Origin: Paracoccaceae bacterium
GTDB lineage: Bacteria > Pseudomonadota > Alphaproteobacteria > Rhodobacterales > Rhodobacteraceae
DNA length: 45,566 nt
NCBI GenBank assembly: GCA_029244725.1
Contig: JAQWQJ010000021.1
Coordinates: 1 to 45,566, forward strand
Reading direction: 5' to 3'
Shown here: positions 32,958 through 42,087 of the stretch, one piece after another
Layout of the letters: each line of letters begins with the position of its first letter
Numbering within the stretch: the stretch's first letter is position 1
Translations under genes and position numbers: made by a program
The notes under the pieces: generated by a model
The model's database searches: none
Told to the model about the DNA's origin: nothing
Seen by the model: the letters and a program-made list of their open reading frames with translations, nothing else

Positions 32958-34061
32958 TTATGCGTCGAGCGCACGACAATCTTCAGGCAACCAACCGATG
33001 TCGATTTGCGTTCCAGGCTCAAGGCGCTGTTGATCAGGGGCATTCCGCGTTTTCACAACGAAATCATCCTTACCGGCCACCCGTAGACGCGTGCGGAACA
33101 TGTCACCCATATAGATGAATTCCATAACTTCCGCTTTTAGCGTGTGCGCACCTGGTTGCAGACGGTCTTTGTTCATCTCAACGCGTTCAGGACGGATAGA
33201 AACCCGCGAACGTTCGCCGACCTTAGACACATTGACTGCGTTCGCATCGATGATTTCACCATCATCAAGCTTGATTTCGCAAAGATTGTTGTCTTTTATT
33301 GCCGTAACAACGCCTTCTAGCGTGTTGTTTTCACCAATAAACTGCGCAACAAAGCTATTTTCTGGTTCTTCATACAGCTTATCAGGCGGCGCAAGCTGTT
33401 GAATGCGTCCGTCTTCGAATACAGCGACGCGATCGGACATCGTCAACGCTTCGGTTTGGTCGTGGGTCACGTAAACAGTTGTAATGCCAAGATCATGCGC
33501 CAAACGAGTAATCTCAAATTGCAATTGTTCCCGCAATTGTTTGTCCAAAGCACCCAGCGGCTCATCCATTAAGACCAACTCAGGCTCAAATACCAACGCA
33601 CGAGAGAGCGCGATCCGTTGCTGCTGACCACCGGACAATTGCGCGGGGCGGCGATTAATAAAGTCACCCATCTGAACCATGTCCAGCGCGCGTTTAATCT
33701 TTTCTTCACGAACTGATTTATCCATCCCACGTACTTCTAATGGGAACGAGAGGTTTTCGCCGACGGTCATATGCGGAAACAAAGCATAGTTTTGAAAGAC
33801 CATGCCAATGCCACGCTTGTGCGGAGGAATGTTATTGATCGGGCTACCGTCCAACAAAATCTCACCGTGGGTCGCGGTTTCAAATCCAGCAAGCATCATG
33901 AGGCACGTCGTCTTGCCCGAACCAGAAGGTCCAAGCATTGTCAGAAATTCGCCCTTTGGTAAGGAAAGATTTAGGTCTTTAACGACTAGAACTTCGCCGT
34001 CGTAGGATTTTTGTACGCGATCAAACTTCACGAACGATTGGTCATTGGCCAAATCGGTCAC
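32958..34061 (-). CDS. ABC importer ATPase, PotA type
   Basis: About 367 residues. Walker A GPSGSGKTT near residue 45, Q-loop VFQNYALFPHM, signature LSGGQQQR, Walker B LVLMDEPLGALD, and the switch His in VYVTHDQTEAL are all intact. A C-terminal TOBE domain follows from about 275 (SIRPERVEMNKD). An ATG at 34067 touches the GGGAG ribosome site directly, so GTG at 34061 with 6-base spacing is the better start. It energises the permeases at 29471-31688. Gene order is ATPase, binding protein, permeases, creatinase. A hairpin lies just upstream (34085-34101). Confidence 0.92.
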   Translation of the reverse strand: MTDLANDQSFVKFDRVQKSYDGEVLVVKDLNLSLPKGEFLTMLGPSGSGKTTCLMMLAGFETATHGEILLDGSPINNIPPHKRGIGMVFQNYALFPHMTVGENLSFPLEVRGMDKSVREEKIKRALDMVQMGDFINRRPAQLSGGQQQRIALSRALVFEPELVLMDEPLGALDKQLREQLQFEITRLAHDLGITTVYVTHDQTEALTMSDRVAVFEDGRIQQLAPPDKLYEEPENSFVAQFIGENNTLEGVVTAIKDNNLCEIKLDDGEIIDANAVNVSKVGERSRVSIRPERVEMNKDRLQPGAHTLKAEVMEFIYMGDMFRTRLRVAGKDDFVVKTRNAPDQQRLEPGTQIDIGWLPEDCRALDA

Positions 34062-34084
34062 AAGCATCTCCCTGATTTATTGCT

Positions 34085-34182
34085 GATCGGCATTTCCGAT
34101 CTTTTTATTATTCCTCGTATCAATGCACTTCGGCGCCTAGCTGGCAACAGTTACCCGACGAATAATATTTCCCTTAGGAAAT
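34085..34182 (-). promoter_or_regulatory. Two hairpins between racemase-like and importer ATPase genes
   Basis: GATCGG-CATTT-CCGATC (34085-34101) and ATTTCC-CTTA-GGAAAT (34167-34182) are both perfect 6-bp stems in the 127-bp gap. The second follows the racemase-like stop and may be a weak terminator; the first sits close upstream of the ATPase ribosome site and may affect its translation. A new promoter may lie between them. Confidence 0.4.
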
Positions 34183-34188
34183 TTTTTA

Positions 34189-34896
34189 TCATTGGCCAAT
34201 CAAACGCTTCATGTGCCATGCCAAGGCATAGTTGCTTGAAAATACGGGTTTATTGATCATTTTTTGAATTATTGGAATCGCATCCAGCGTCTTCAAATTC
34301 GTACAACTCAGGAATACTCCCTCAACACTGTTATCGCTACCAAGCGAAATGGCAGCCGCAACAACCGAATCATTTGTGATTCGCGCAACCTTGGCCTCTT
34401 GGGCTTCGCCAAATGTGCCAAACACATCCGTCGATAAACCGGCGGCTTGAAAAGCGCTTCTTAGGGGAACATTGACCTCTTCAATGTAGGGCGACAGCAA
34501 AGCAAGCTTTGAGATGCCTTTGTGGTGTGCGAACGCAATGGCGGCCCTTAATGGATTGGTCACCGCACCGGCGTTGCAAGATTTCTGTACGAGCTGTTCG
34601 ACGCGCTCCGATCCGATAATCGAACTAGCTGAGGTACAGCCATAGCCAACGACCGGATAGTACAGTGTTTTTGGCAACAAATCCGCTGACGCTGTGATGT
34701 GATCCTCCATTCCAGATAGAGATTCCGTCGTCACTTCGGCCCCACTTGGAATGCGGCTTACGTAAATCGGCGATGGATGATCTGCGAAGCTGCGTTTGAA
34801 GTCTGGCTCAAGCGTTTCATCCGTCTGCAGAGCGATCAAACCAAGCGGCGCGGGTAAATCTACATCAGGAATAAGGGTGTACGGAATATTACTCAT
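34189..34896 (-). CDS. Maleate isomerase / Asp-Glu racemase superfamily protein (EutA-like)
   Basis: 235 residues. The two catalytic-cysteine regions of this superfamily are present: GYGCTSASS (about residue 87) and GVFLSCTNLKTLDAI (about 193). Members include maleate cis-trans isomerase, arylmalonate decarboxylase and the ectoine-utilisation protein EutA, whose reaction is unclear. The start is ATG 34896, preceded by GAGAGG; an in-frame GTG at 34914 is the alternative. It follows the PLP lyase gene by 43 bp and would act on the same amino acid, for example as a racemase supplying the correct isomer (inference). Confidence 0.75.
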   Translation of the reverse strand: MSNIPYTLIPDVDLPAPLGLIALQTDETLEPDFKRSFADHPSPIYVSRIPSGAEVTTESLSGMEDHITASADLLPKTLYYPVVGYGCTSASSIIGSERVEQLVQKSCNAGAVTNPLRAAIAFAHHKGISKLALLSPYIEEVNVPLRSAFQAAGLSTDVFGTFGEAQEAKVARITNDSVVAAAISLGSDNSVEGVFLSCTNLKTLDAIPIIQKMINKPVFSSNYALAWHMKRLIGQ

Positions 34897-34939
34897 ATCA
34901 CAGTCGCCTCTCACGTTGTTTTCAGGATCACTACAAAGC

Positions 34940-35983
34940 TTAGTCAGTCACCTCAGAAAGGAAGCAGAGAACCCTAGCTTCTTCCGTCATTCCTAGAGCT
35001 TTACGAACTTCAGGTTTCATGGCCGCTGCAATCCCCGCCCCGCCCGATGCAGTTGTTTCCAAATCGGCAGCTTTCATTTGTGGCAAATGCGCGGTGACTT
35101 CTTCGTCGGTAAGTGTCAAAAAACAATCGGCGTCACGCGCTAGGCCGTTCAATGCAATCAGCGACGGCTCTTTACAATCCAAGCGCCCCATAATGCTGTC
35201 TGGGCCATCAGCAAAAACGCATTTTCCTTCTTCTACGCTTGCTTGCAGCGCTGGTGCCGCTTCAGGTTCAACCACAATGATTTTCGGAGCGTCGCCCCAT
35301 GCTTTGCGGGCATATGCAGCAACGGCGCCTGCCAACCCACCTACTCCTGCCTGTAAAAAAATGTGGCTAGGCGCAGACGGGCACTGATCAACCGCTTCGG
35401 CGACCATCTGCAGGTAGCCCTCCATTAGTATGTACGGAAGTTCTGTGTAGCCATCCCAAGAACTGTCGGAAAGAAGGATCCAGCCGTTGTCTTCTGCCGC
35501 CCGCTTTGCAGCATCCATAGACGCAGCATAGTCTGATCCAGCGCGCACCGGATCGGCACCGATATCTCTCAGCCGATCAGCGAAGCTTTCAGGTACAGTA
35601 TCTGCGATATAGATCACCGCTTTTGCACCGAATACTTTTGCACCTGCTGCGACGCTCAATCCGTGATTACCCGCACTAGCGGTGACATACGTTCGTCCGA
35701 CCAGCGTGTCACTTCCAGGGCGGTCATTCTGCTCAACAGCCTGACGCGCAATCACATAGGCCGCCCCCAGCGCCTTGAACGAGCCAAGGCCCATGCGTGT
35801 TCGTTCATCTTTAACCCAGAAGGCAGCAACGGGCGCCAAATCTCTTGCGTCAACTAATTGGGTTTCTGCAAATGAGGGACATTTCGACAATAACGATGAG
35901 ACCCGCTCAGCATCCGTCGAGGGGTAAGGAGCGTTCTCAGCTAGTTTTCCACCACCGCGGAAAGGATTGGATACTAGGCGCAT
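34940..35983 (-). CDS. PLP-dependent diaminopropionate ammonia-lyase-like enzyme
   Basis: 347 residues, fold-type II. The Schiff-base Lys is in LGSFKALGAAYV; this 'KALG' form is typical of diaminopropionate ammonia-lyases rather than threonine dehydratases or EutB. YVTASAGNHGLSVAAGAKVF is the substrate/phosphate loop and LQAGVGGLAGAVAAYARKAW the glycine-rich PLP-phosphate loop. It is shorter than the characterised DAL enzymes (about 400). Expected reaction: elimination of ammonia from a 2,3-diamino or related amino acid to give 2-oxo acid. It lies between the DUF1989 and racemase-like genes on one transcript, suggesting breakdown of a diamino or guanidino/ureido amino acid. Confidence 0.8.
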   Translation of the reverse strand: MRLVSNPFRGGGKLAENAPYPSTDAERVSSLLSKCPSFAETQLVDARDLAPVAAFWVKDERTRMGLGSFKALGAAYVIARQAVEQNDRPGSDTLVGRTYVTASAGNHGLSVAAGAKVFGAKAVIYIADTVPESFADRLRDIGADPVRAGSDYAASMDAAKRAAEDNGWILLSDSSWDGYTELPYILMEGYLQMVAEAVDQCPSAPSHIFLQAGVGGLAGAVAAYARKAWGDAPKIIVVEPEAAPALQASVEEGKCVFADGPDSIMGRLDCKEPSLIALNGLARDADCFLTLTDEEVTAHLPQMKAADLETTASGGAGIAAAMKPEVRKALGMTEEARVLCFLSEVTD

Positions 35984-36045
35984 GAATGGTCCTTTCGCGC
36001 ATTATTGGTTTTCTCGTATTTTTGGCATCAATCAAGACAGCTATG

Positions 36046-36912
36046 TCAAGATATTCCGTGAGTTCGACTATACGCGTTTACTTGCGGCATCTGATGGCGT
36101 TTTCGCGCAGGTTCACCAGGATCCCAAACTTCGATCACCAAAGGATGGCAGGAAGCCGTGTCGGACGAATGCTCACTTGAGCAATCGCCGCCGGGGCAAG
36201 CAGACAATCCAACTAAAAGATCGATCTCAGCGAAGAACTCAAGATAATCACCAGGTCGAACAGGACTTGCCTTCATAAAGTACTGACCGGTGTCGCGCGT
36301 AAAGCCTGTGCACATAAAGACGTTCAGGACGTCATGCACATGCACCTCAGCCTCGTGCAAAGGTAATCCAGTATAGCTGGCCAGTGCGCGGGTAAGGTTA
36401 GAGTGACAACAATAGTGATAATCATCCCCTGTCAGCAGCCGCCCCGTATAAGGATCGCAGCGCGTTCCAATCACGTCATGCACGGACCCGCCGAATTCAT
36501 CAAAACCATACCAATCAAGTGAATCGTCAGAAATAGTCGCCATCGGGCGCATGCTGGGGATACTCGACCAGACCCGATCGCCGGTTGAGACATGCGTCCC
36601 ATGTAGTGCACGAGTTTTGCCGGAATAAAACCTCTCCGTCAGATCGTGCGCGTTCCACAAGTTCAAATCACCTACCTGAGGGCCATCAACAGATAGAATG
36701 CGAAAGAACGCCCCTGCTGGCACTTCGATACAACCCGCATCCCTAGGTGCGATCGTTATATCGGCAGTCTTTACTGCAAGCTTTCGCGCCTCGGTCATTG
36801 CCAGCATATCTGGTTGTGGCAAAGTTTCGGGTGAATAACAGATAACAGGACGAATGGATTGCATTGCCTCTGCCATGTCTGGTGCCGAATGATTGGGGTT
36901 CTTTAGCTTCAC
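36046..36912 (-). CDS. DUF1989 (urea carboxylase-associated) family protein
   Basis: 288 residues. Family landmarks are IEVPAGAFFRILSVDGPQVG, DLNLWNAHDLTERFYSGKTR, YCCHSNLTRAL, HDVLNVFMCTGFTRDTGQYF and ACPGGDCSS. Members CgdA/CgdB were shown to be carboxyguanidine deiminase subunits in guanidine breakdown; single-gene members like this are less defined. GTG start at 36912, with no strong ribosome site; ATG at 36876 is an alternative. First gene of the long minus-strand run ending with creatinase-type enzymes, so chemistry on a guanidino or ureido group is a consistent guess. No urea carboxylase or allophanate hydrolase is in the window. Confidence 0.8.
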   Translation of the reverse strand: MKLKNPNHSAPDMAEAMQSIRPVICYSPETLPQPDMLAMTEARKLAVKTADITIAPRDAGCIEVPAGAFFRILSVDGPQVGDLNLWNAHDLTERFYSGKTRALHGTHVSTGDRVWSSIPSMRPMATISDDSLDWYGFDEFGGSVHDVIGTRCDPYTGRLLTGDDYHYCCHSNLTRALASYTGLPLHEAEVHVHDVLNVFMCTGFTRDTGQYFMKASPVRPGDYLEFFAEIDLLVGLSACPGGDCSSEHSSDTASCHPLVIEVWDPGEPARKRHQMPQVNAYSRTHGIS

Positions 36913-37081
36913 GTTATCTCGATTCTATAAATCTCAAAACGAAGCTTACTTCTGAAATTGTTTTTGTGACAACTTCATACTTGAACACACCGCAAGACCA
37001 CCCTCCTTTTCCCAATACAATTTTCATTGACGCAAAAGATTTCTACCGTCCAAATGAACATAAAAATCAAAGGGGATAGTC

Positions 37082-38266
37082 GTGCCAATCGAGAATGCAC
37101 CATTTTCACAACTTGAATACGATCGCCGCATTGCTAAAACGCGCACGGCAATGTCCGTAGCTGGCATTGAGGTGTTGTTCATTACTGACCCGTCAAACCA
37201 AGCTTGGATCACAGGGTATGACGGCTGGTCGTTCTATGTGCACCAAGGTGTCATTCTAGGCTTGGAAAGTGAGCCGGTCTGGTGGGGTCGCATGATGGAC
37301 AAGTTTGGTGGCGTGCGCACATGTTGGATGTCAGACGAAAACGTCATCGGCTATGGCGATCATTTCATTCAATCGACAATCTATCATCCGATGCAAGATT
37401 TAGCCGCCCAGCTTAAGGAACGTGGCTATGAAAACGCACGCATTGGTGTCGAGATGGAGAACTACTATTACTCAGCCAAAGCCCACCAAGTGCTCAGCGC
37501 CGAATTACCCAACGCCAATTTGGTTGACGCCACGGCTTTGGTAAACTGGCAGCGCCTAGTCAAATCGAACGAGGAAATCGGTTTTATTCGCAAAGCCGCC
37601 CGAATTTCAGAAAAAGTCATACATACCGCAATCGACAAAGCCGCGCCGGGTGTGCGCAAAAACGATCTTGTCGCCGACATTATGCATGCAGGCATAACTG
37701 GGATAGACGATGATTGGGGCGACTATCCAGCAATTGTGCCCCTAACCCCATCAGGTCTTGATGCAACAGCGGCCCATCTGACATGGGATGGCACGCCCAT
37801 GAAAGCAGGCGAAGCAACATTCTTTGAGCTTTCAGGCTGCTATCGGCGTTACCATGCACCGCTTTGCCGAACCGTTTTTCTCGGAACCCCATCTGACGAG
37901 GTCCGCCGCGCCGAAGCTGCCCAGATAGAAGGAATTGAGGCTGGAATAAACGCAGCGCGTGCAGGAAATCGAACCTGTGACATCGCCAATGCCTTTATGG
38001 CAGTGCTCGCGAAACACGGAATTAAGCGCGAAGGGCGAATGGGTTACCCTATCGGTCTCAGCTACCCGCCTGATTGGGGCGAGCGCACTGCATCCATTCG
38101 CGCCGAAGACGAAACAATTTTGGAACCCGGAATGACATTCCACTTTATGCCAGCGCTATGGATGGACAACTGGGGGCTTGAAACAACAGAAACCCTGTTG
38201 ATTACCGAAAACGGCCCTGCCGAAGCTCTTTGCAATGTAGAGCGTAAACTTTTCGTAAAGAATTAA
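37082..38266 (+). CDS. Ectoine hydrolase-like M24-fold enzyme (DoeA/EutD type)
   Basis: 394 residues. LTGYDGWSFYVHQ-like start (WITGYDGWSFYVHQGVILGL), WWGRMMDKFGG, LVNWQRLVKSNEEIGFIRKA, DYPAIVPLTPSGLDATAAHL, GYPIGLSYPPDWGERTASIR and PGMTFHFMPALWMDNWGLET all match my memory of ectoine hydrolases, which open ectoine to N-acetyl-diaminobutyrate. Like creatinase it lacks the M24 metal set (FFELSGCYRRYHAPLCRT). GTG start at 37082 with AGGGGA 6 bases upstream. No ectoine transporter (UehABC), EutC, EutE or EnuR is present, so a related cyclic amidine or amide could be the substrate. Divergent from DUF1989. Confidence 0.85.
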   Translation: MPIENAPFSQLEYDRRIAKTRTAMSVAGIEVLFITDPSNQAWITGYDGWSFYVHQGVILGLESEPVWWGRMMDKFGGVRTCWMSDENVIGYGDHFIQSTIYHPMQDLAAQLKERGYENARIGVEMENYYYSAKAHQVLSAELPNANLVDATALVNWQRLVKSNEEIGFIRKAARISEKVIHTAIDKAAPGVRKNDLVADIMHAGITGIDDDWGDYPAIVPLTPSGLDATAAHLTWDGTPMKAGEATFFELSGCYRRYHAPLCRTVFLGTPSDEVRRAEAAQIEGIEAGINAARAGNRTCDIANAFMAVLAKHGIKREGRMGYPIGLSYPPDWGERTASIRAEDETILEPGMTFHFMPALWMDNWGLETTETLLITENGPAEALCNVERKLFVKN

Positions 38267-38324
38267 TTACCAAGCTTTGGCTGTTGTTAAACAACCGACG
38301 GGTGTTTCAATGTCAGGGGAAGAA

Positions 38325-38409
38325 TGGTGCGGGTGGAGGGACTTGAACCCCCACGCCTCGCGGCGCTAGAACCTAAATCTAGTGCGTCTACCAATTTCGC
38401 CACACCCGC
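38325..38409 (-). tRNA. tRNA-Leu (anticodon UAG)
   Basis: 85 nt with encoded CCA (38325-38327). Acceptor GCGGGTG pairs perfectly with CACCCGC, discriminator A, anticodon arm CTAGA-TTTAGGT-TCTAG giving anticodon TAG, a type II variable arm (GCCGCGAGGC), and the T arm GTTCAAGTC. D arm contains GGCGAAATTGGTAGACGC, normal for tRNA-Leu. Confidence 0.95.
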
Positions 38410-38546
38410 GTTCTGCGCGCTCTCTAGCAAAGGTTTTCACCAGATGCGAGAGGAAAAATGCAACAAAATAAAACTGGTTACAAACTAAGTTAAAATCGCC
38501 TAAACTACCCATAATAATTGAGCAGTTATTCATACAGGCACAGCCG

Positions 38547-39038
38547 ATGAGACCCATACTACCGAACATCGCGCAAAGCGGGGCGGTAGGCGCAAGTGAA
38601 AACAAGCGCCCTGATTCCGTCTTCCGTGGCATTCCCGCGGGCACTTCGCTGCTAACGCAGGCAGGCGAACTACCTATCGAATTTGTCAGTGAAGGCGATA
38701 AGGCCATCACGCGCGATTTCGGGCTTTCAAAAATCACCGCGATTGAACACTTCAAAGCGACCGGACCCGCTGTCCACTTGCGCGGAGGCATTCTTGGCCA
38801 CTCGCGCCCCGAAAAGGACCTCTTGCTTCCGGCAGATCAGCTCGTCCTATTACGCGACTGGCGAGCGACGGCGCTGTTTGGGCACAAAGAGGTAATGGTT
38901 CCCGTAAGTCGTCTTGTGGACGGTGAGTTCATAACTCTTCGTCACAATGTCGAATTGTCCCTGTTTCACATTGAACTTTCGGCCGGCCACATCGTCTATG
39001 CTGATGGCTTAGAGATGATCTTAAAAGACCCTGACTAA
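38547..39038 (+). CDS. Hint_2 (hedgehog/intein-like) domain protein, degenerate
   Basis: 163 residues, almost entirely one Hint_2-type domain common in Rhodobacterales: IPAGTSLLTQAGELPIEFVS, EGDKAITRDFGLSKITAIEH, LLLPADQLVLL, and HIELSAGHIVYADGLE at the end. In active Hint domains the first motif begins with a Cys or Ser nucleophile before the G-T; here the position reads FRGIPAG, so self-processing chemistry is unlikely. There is no signal peptide and no extra domain. Overlaps the end of the nnrDE remnant by 4 bp on the opposite strand. Role unknown. Confidence 0.7.
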   Translation: MRPILPNIAQSGAVGASENKRPDSVFRGIPAGTSLLTQAGELPIEFVSEGDKAITRDFGLSKITAIEHFKATGPAVHLRGGILGHSRPEKDLLLPADQLVLLRDWRATALFGHKEVMVPVSRLVDGEFITLRHNVELSLFHIELSAGHIVYADGLEMILKDPD

Positions 39039-39755
39039 ACGCCTAAGTCTCGAAATACGGCTGGCAATTGCTCGGGCAAGTCTTCGGCTATCAAGCCAGG
39101 GCCAAATTTCACCGCGCATTCTACGTGCAACCATGCACCCGTTTCGGCAGCTTGAATCGTATCAAACCCACGTGCCAACAGACCAGTGGTAAACCCAGCG
39201 AGCACATCCCCCGACCCTGCCGTCGCCAACCAAGGCGCTTCCCGTTCATACGCCGCCGAGTTTATCGAACACCGACCATCCGGCGCAGCGATCACAGTAT
39301 CTGATCCCTTGAACAACACTACACAACCAGCCCGTTTGGCCGCCGCTCGCGTAGCATCCACCTTGGAATAAGCCGGCCCCTTGATCGCAGGGGCATTCAG
39401 CTTCGCAGAAAAGTCAGGAAACAAGCGCGCAAACTCACATGCATGAGGCTTCAGGACGCAACAATCGCGCCACGACAAACCCGTCGCCGCCATTATTCCA
39501 CGGCCCACACAAAATAACGGCCCTGCTCATCTTGCGTCCTGAAATATCCCGGGGGAGAATGCCAGAGGCAGAGGGGGCAGCGCCCCCTTCCACGCTCGCC
39601 GCAGGCGCGCCCGCTAATGTAGCCCACTCCTCAAAGATTGCCTCAACCACACCCTGACCGGCCCGCTCCATCAGTTCCAGTCCGGTCACTTCACCAGACT
39701 CAATTGCGGCCTGTTCAATCACTCTCATTTGCGCAGCGGTCAGCAGCTTGGTCAC
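39035..39755 (-). pseudogene. nnrDE: Decayed NAD(P)H-hydrate epimerase/dehydratase (nnrDE), internal deletion and frameshift
   Basis: The gene starts at GTG 39755 (GGAG 8 bases upstream) with the NnrE N-terminus (TAAQMRVIEQAAIESGEVTG, GPWNNGGDGFVVARLL) but stops at 39435. From about 39480 another frame continues with the C-terminal NnrD domain (VLKPHACEFARLFPDF, VVLFKGSDTVIAAPDGR, LATAGSGDVLAGFTTGLLAR, FGPGLIAEDLPEQLPAV) to 39035. An intact bifunctional protein has about 500 residues; here about 240 codons remain, so the end of NnrE and the first part of NnrD are missing. The enzyme repairs hydrated NAD(P)H. A GC-rich repeat is also inserted in the NnrE part. It is adjacent to glnB, as is usual for the intact gene in relatives (from memory). 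Confidence 0.85.
39541..39605. repeat. GC-rich palindromic repeat inserted in the nnrE remnant
   Basis: Contains GGGGGC-AGC-GCCCCC (39573-39587), a perfect 6-bp stem, plus a flanking AAATATCCCGGGGGAGAAT unit (39542-39560). I recognise this combination as a dispersed REP-like sequence of Rhodobacteraceae genomes. It adds about 25-30 codons (AGAPAASVEGGAAPSASG) that are absent from normal NnrE before GPxNNGGDG. Confidence 0.6.
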
Positions 39756-39823
39756 TTGGAATTCTCCGTCGATTCACTTCTGCACATTATTTATGCAAAT
39801 CGCTCATTTTTTGCGCAACATGA

Positions 39824-40264
<441 letters not shown>

Positions 40265-40304
40265 TCACACGCATAGAATACCATAACAAAGAAGGACCAT
40301 TGGA

Positions 40305-41711
40305 ATGAGCATTAAAGATGTTCTGGACACAATCCGCGACGAAGATGTCGCTTATGTTGATATCCGTTTCACAGACACGCGCGGCAGATTGCAGCACGTT
40401 ACCGTAGATGTTGATCTCGTTGACGAAGACTTCCTTGAAGAAGGCTTCATGTTTGACGGTTCGTCCATCGCGGGTTGGAAATCTATCGAGTCATCAGACA
40501 TGAAACTGATGCCGGACACCGAGTGTGCCTATCTCGACCCGTTCTATGCTGAGAAAACTCTTTGCATCCATTGTTCGATCGTTGAGCCAGATACAGGCGA
40601 AGCTTATGAGCGTGATCCACGCGGAACTGCCCAAAAAGCTGAAGCTTACCTGAAATCGTCAGGTATCGGCGACGTTGCTTATATGGGTCCAGAGGCAGAA
40701 TTCTTCCTATTTGACGATGTTCGCTTCTCGAACTCGATCAACAAAGTTTCTTACGAAGTCGACGCACAGGACGCTTCTTGGAACTCCGACACCGAGTATG
40801 AAATGGGCAACATGGGCCATCGCCCTGGTCTTAAAGGCGGCTATTTCCCAGTTAACCCAACTGACGCCGCACAGGACATCCGTTCCGAAATGCTTTCGAC
40901 TATGAAGCGTCTTGGTATGAAGGTCGACAAACACCACCACGAAGTCGCCTCGTGCCAGCACGAACTTGGCTTGATCTTTGATAGCCTGACCAAACAGGCT
41001 GACGAACTTCAAAAGTATAAGTATGTGATCCACAATGTGGCAGACGCGTACGGCAAAACAGCTACATTCATGCCAAAGCCTGTTTACGGCGATAACGGCA
41101 CTGGAATGCACGTCAACATGTCTATCTGGAAAGACGGCAAGCCGCTCTTTGCAGGCGACAAATACGCTGATCTTTCGTCGGAAGCTCTCTACTTCATCGG
41201 CGGCATCCTGAAGCACGCGAAGACGCTCAACGCTTTCACAAACCCTGCAACCAACAGCTACAAGCGTCTGGTTCCTGGTTTCGAGGCCCCAGTTCTGCGC
41301 GCTTATTCTGCAAGCAACCGTTCGGGCTGTGTGCGTATCCCTTGGACTGAATCGCCAAAAGCTAAGCGCGTTGAAGCCCGCTTCCCTGATCCAGCAGCAA
41401 ACCCATACCTTTGCTTCGCTGCACTTCTTATGGCTGGTCTTGATGGTATCAAAAACAAGATCAACCCAGGCGAGGCGATGGACAAAAACCTCTATGACCT
41501 GCCTGCGGAAGAATTGGCCGACATCCCAACCGTTTGCGGTAGCTTGCGTGAAGCTTTGGACTGCCTTGCTGCAGATCATGACTTCCTTCTGGCCGGTGAC
41601 GTATTCACCAAAGACCAGATTGACGGCTATATCGCGCTGAAGATGGAAGAGGTTCAACTTTATGAACACACTCCTCACCCAGTTGAGTTTGGAATGTACT
41701 ATAGCTGCTAA
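40305..41711 (+). CDS. glnA: Type I glutamine synthetase
   Basis: 468 residues. Beta-grasp domain ([19 protein letters not shown]), ATP/metal catalytic domain ([63 protein letters not shown]), and NLYDLPAEE carrying the Tyr that GlnE adenylylates. It makes glutamine from glutamate and ammonia, the main entry point for nitrogen released from osmolytes. AAGAAGGA lies 7 bases before the ATG. Terminator at 41735-41764. Confidence 0.98.
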   Translation: MSIKDVLDTIRDEDVAYVDIRFTDTRGRLQHVTVDVDLVDEDFLEEGFMFDGSSIAGWKSIESSDMKLMPDTECAYLDPFYAEKTLCIHCSIVEPDTGEAYERDPRGTAQKAEAYLKSSGIGDVAYMGPEAEFFLFDDVRFSNSINKVSYEVDAQDASWNSDTEYEMGNMGHRPGLKGGYFPVNPTDAAQDIRSEMLSTMKRLGMKVDKHHHEVASCQHELGLIFDSLTKQADELQKYKYVIHNVADAYGKTATFMPKPVYGDNGTGMHVNMSIWKDGKPLFAGDKYADLSSEALYFIGGILKHAKTLNAFTNPATNSYKRLVPGFEAPVLRAYSASNRSGCVRIPWTESPKAKRVEARFPDPAANPYLCFAALLMAGLDGIKNKINPGEAMDKNLYDLPAEELADIPTVCGSLREALDCLAADHDFLLAGDVFTKDQIDGYIALKMEEVQLYEHTPHPVEFGMYYSC

Positions 41712-41734
41712 TCAGCCAGGTATTAAGAAATAGC

Positions 41735-41764
41735 AAAAGGCGCTCCAATTTGGGGCGCCTTTTT
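41735..41764 (+). terminator. Rho-independent terminator of glnBA
   Basis: AGGCGCTCC (41738-41746), loop AATTT, GGGGCGCCT (41752-41760), with one T-G pair, followed by TTTTT; an AAA run precedes it. Confidence 0.9.
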
Positions 41765-42087
41765 CGTTTAGCTATATTTTGCAGGCATGTTTGCGCAAAC
41801 AATCGGCACCACTAATCCACACGCTTTGAAAAACGTTCAAACGAAAGAATCGCCGCTGATTCCCGTTCTGAGTGAGTCGCTTCAATTCATTACGCTTACG
41901 GAAACGTCAACTTGCCCTAGGGTAAGCTTTGTGTCGAAAATGGCGCGATTTGGCTTGGTTTGTGGCAATCACGGGGCAGCTTGTCGCATTTTTGAACGAA
42001 TTGGCCTCCATTTTCTCTATCTTCGTCCAATTTTCTCCGCACTTCGGAATCATAGTTAATGAAACTTGAATTGCCTTGGAGGCAGAA
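41765..42087. other. 323-bp gene-free stretch between glnA terminator and the next gene
   Basis: No coding sequence is convincing. A near-perfect palindrome CTTGCCCTAGGGTAAG (one G-T pair) is at 41911-41926. GGAGGC at 42078-42083 is the ribosome site of the next gene. A promoter for that gene should be here but I cannot place it. Confidence 0.5.

Noticed and set aside
34189-38266. A complete ectoine utilisation operon (eut/doe)
   Set aside because: Only a DoeA/EutD-like gene and a loose EutA relative are present; the PLP enzyme looks like diaminopropionate ammonia-lyase, and EutC, EutE, UehABC and EnuR are missing.
39035-39755. Two separate genes, nnrE and nnrD
   Set aside because: Neither part has a complete domain; the pieces are the two ends of the usual single bifunctional gene joined out of frame.
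40707-41678. 323-residue open frame antisense to glnA
   Set aside because: A by-product of glnA codon usage; no ribosome site and no recognisable domain.
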